Below are positions 6,585-6,621 of a stretch of 6,621 nt of DNA, in pieces. The position numbers and the translations under genes were made by a program. The notes under the pieces were generated by a model, which was not told the DNA's origin, did no database searches, and saw only the letters and a list, made by a program, of their open reading frames with translations. The stretch spans positions 1 to 6,621 of the forward strand of contig JALZVN010000321.1 in the NCBI GenBank assembly GCA_023299965.1, written 5' to 3'. Source of the stretch: Saprospiraceae bacterium. Its GTDB lineage: Bacteria > Bacteroidota > Bacteroidia > Chitinophagales > Saprospiraceae. The stretch's first letter is position 1. Each line of letters opens with the position of its first letter.

Positions 6585-6621
6585 AAAAAAGCCTTGCTCG
6601 AGAAATTGAGCAAGGCTTTTT
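6585..6621 (+). terminator. Intrinsic (rho-independent) terminator after surA
   Basis: GCCTTGCTC (6591-6599) pairs perfectly with GAGCAAGGC (6608-6616). A further G-U pair (6600/6607) and A-U pair (6601/6606) close a GAAA tetraloop (6602-6605), giving an 11-bp stem. It is preceded by six A (6585-6590) and followed by at least five T (6617-6621), running to the window edge. The flanking A- and T-tracts mean it could also terminate transcription arriving from the opposite strand. It ends the chaperone operon 35 bases after the surA stop. Confidence 0.93.

Noticed and set aside
1..6621. Mobile elements, CRISPR arrays, tRNA or rRNA genes, riboswitches
   Set aside because: No spaced direct repeats, transposase or integrase motifs, or cloverleaf patterns were seen. 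The only non-coding stretches are 80 and 72 bases long and are explained by a promoter/leader and a terminator.

Overview
The window is an AT-rich bacterial segment in which every gene lies on the + strand. It most likely comes from a member of the phylum Bacteroidota, and the Cytophagales seem plausible from overall protein character. The evidence is a fused MurF-alanine racemase typical of that phylum, signal peptides that would be cut just before a Gln, start codons without a recognisable AGGAGG-type Shine-Dalgarno, and a candidate promoter of the Bacteroidota type (TTTG-N19-TAnnTTTG). The species cannot be named from the sequence.

Layout: (1) 1-2286 is the 3' part of a murF-alr fusion gene. 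Its beginning lies outside the window, and the apparent TTG start at base 1 is an internal Leu codon. (2) 2287-2366 is an 80-base intergenic region with a candidate promoter, two short perfect inverted repeats and an A-rich leader. (3) 2367-6549 is a tight three-gene run of SurA/parvulin-family envelope proteins: a 656-residue periplasmic protein with two intact parvulin domains, a 286-residue predicted lipoprotein without parvulin catalytic motifs, and a 450-residue SurA. The gaps are 2 bases and then a 4-base ATGA overlap, so the genes are probably co-transcribed and translationally coupled. (4) 6585-6621 is a strong intrinsic terminator directly after surA.

The fusion enzyme makes D-alanine (racemase half) and adds D-Ala-D-Ala to the UDP-MurNAc-tripeptide (ligase half) in the cytoplasm. 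The three downstream proteins probably escort outer-membrane and secreted proteins through the periplasm. The two units share the theme of envelope building, but the candidate promoter between them suggests separate transcription.

No mobile element, CRISPR array, RNA gene or defence-type system was seen, and nothing points to an entirely new system. The most interesting content is how the parvulin active site is distributed over the three paralogues: two complete sites in the first protein, none in the lipoprotein, and two incomplete sites in SurA. Also notable are an apparent internal duplication in the first paralogue and a possible disulfide across the SurA core.
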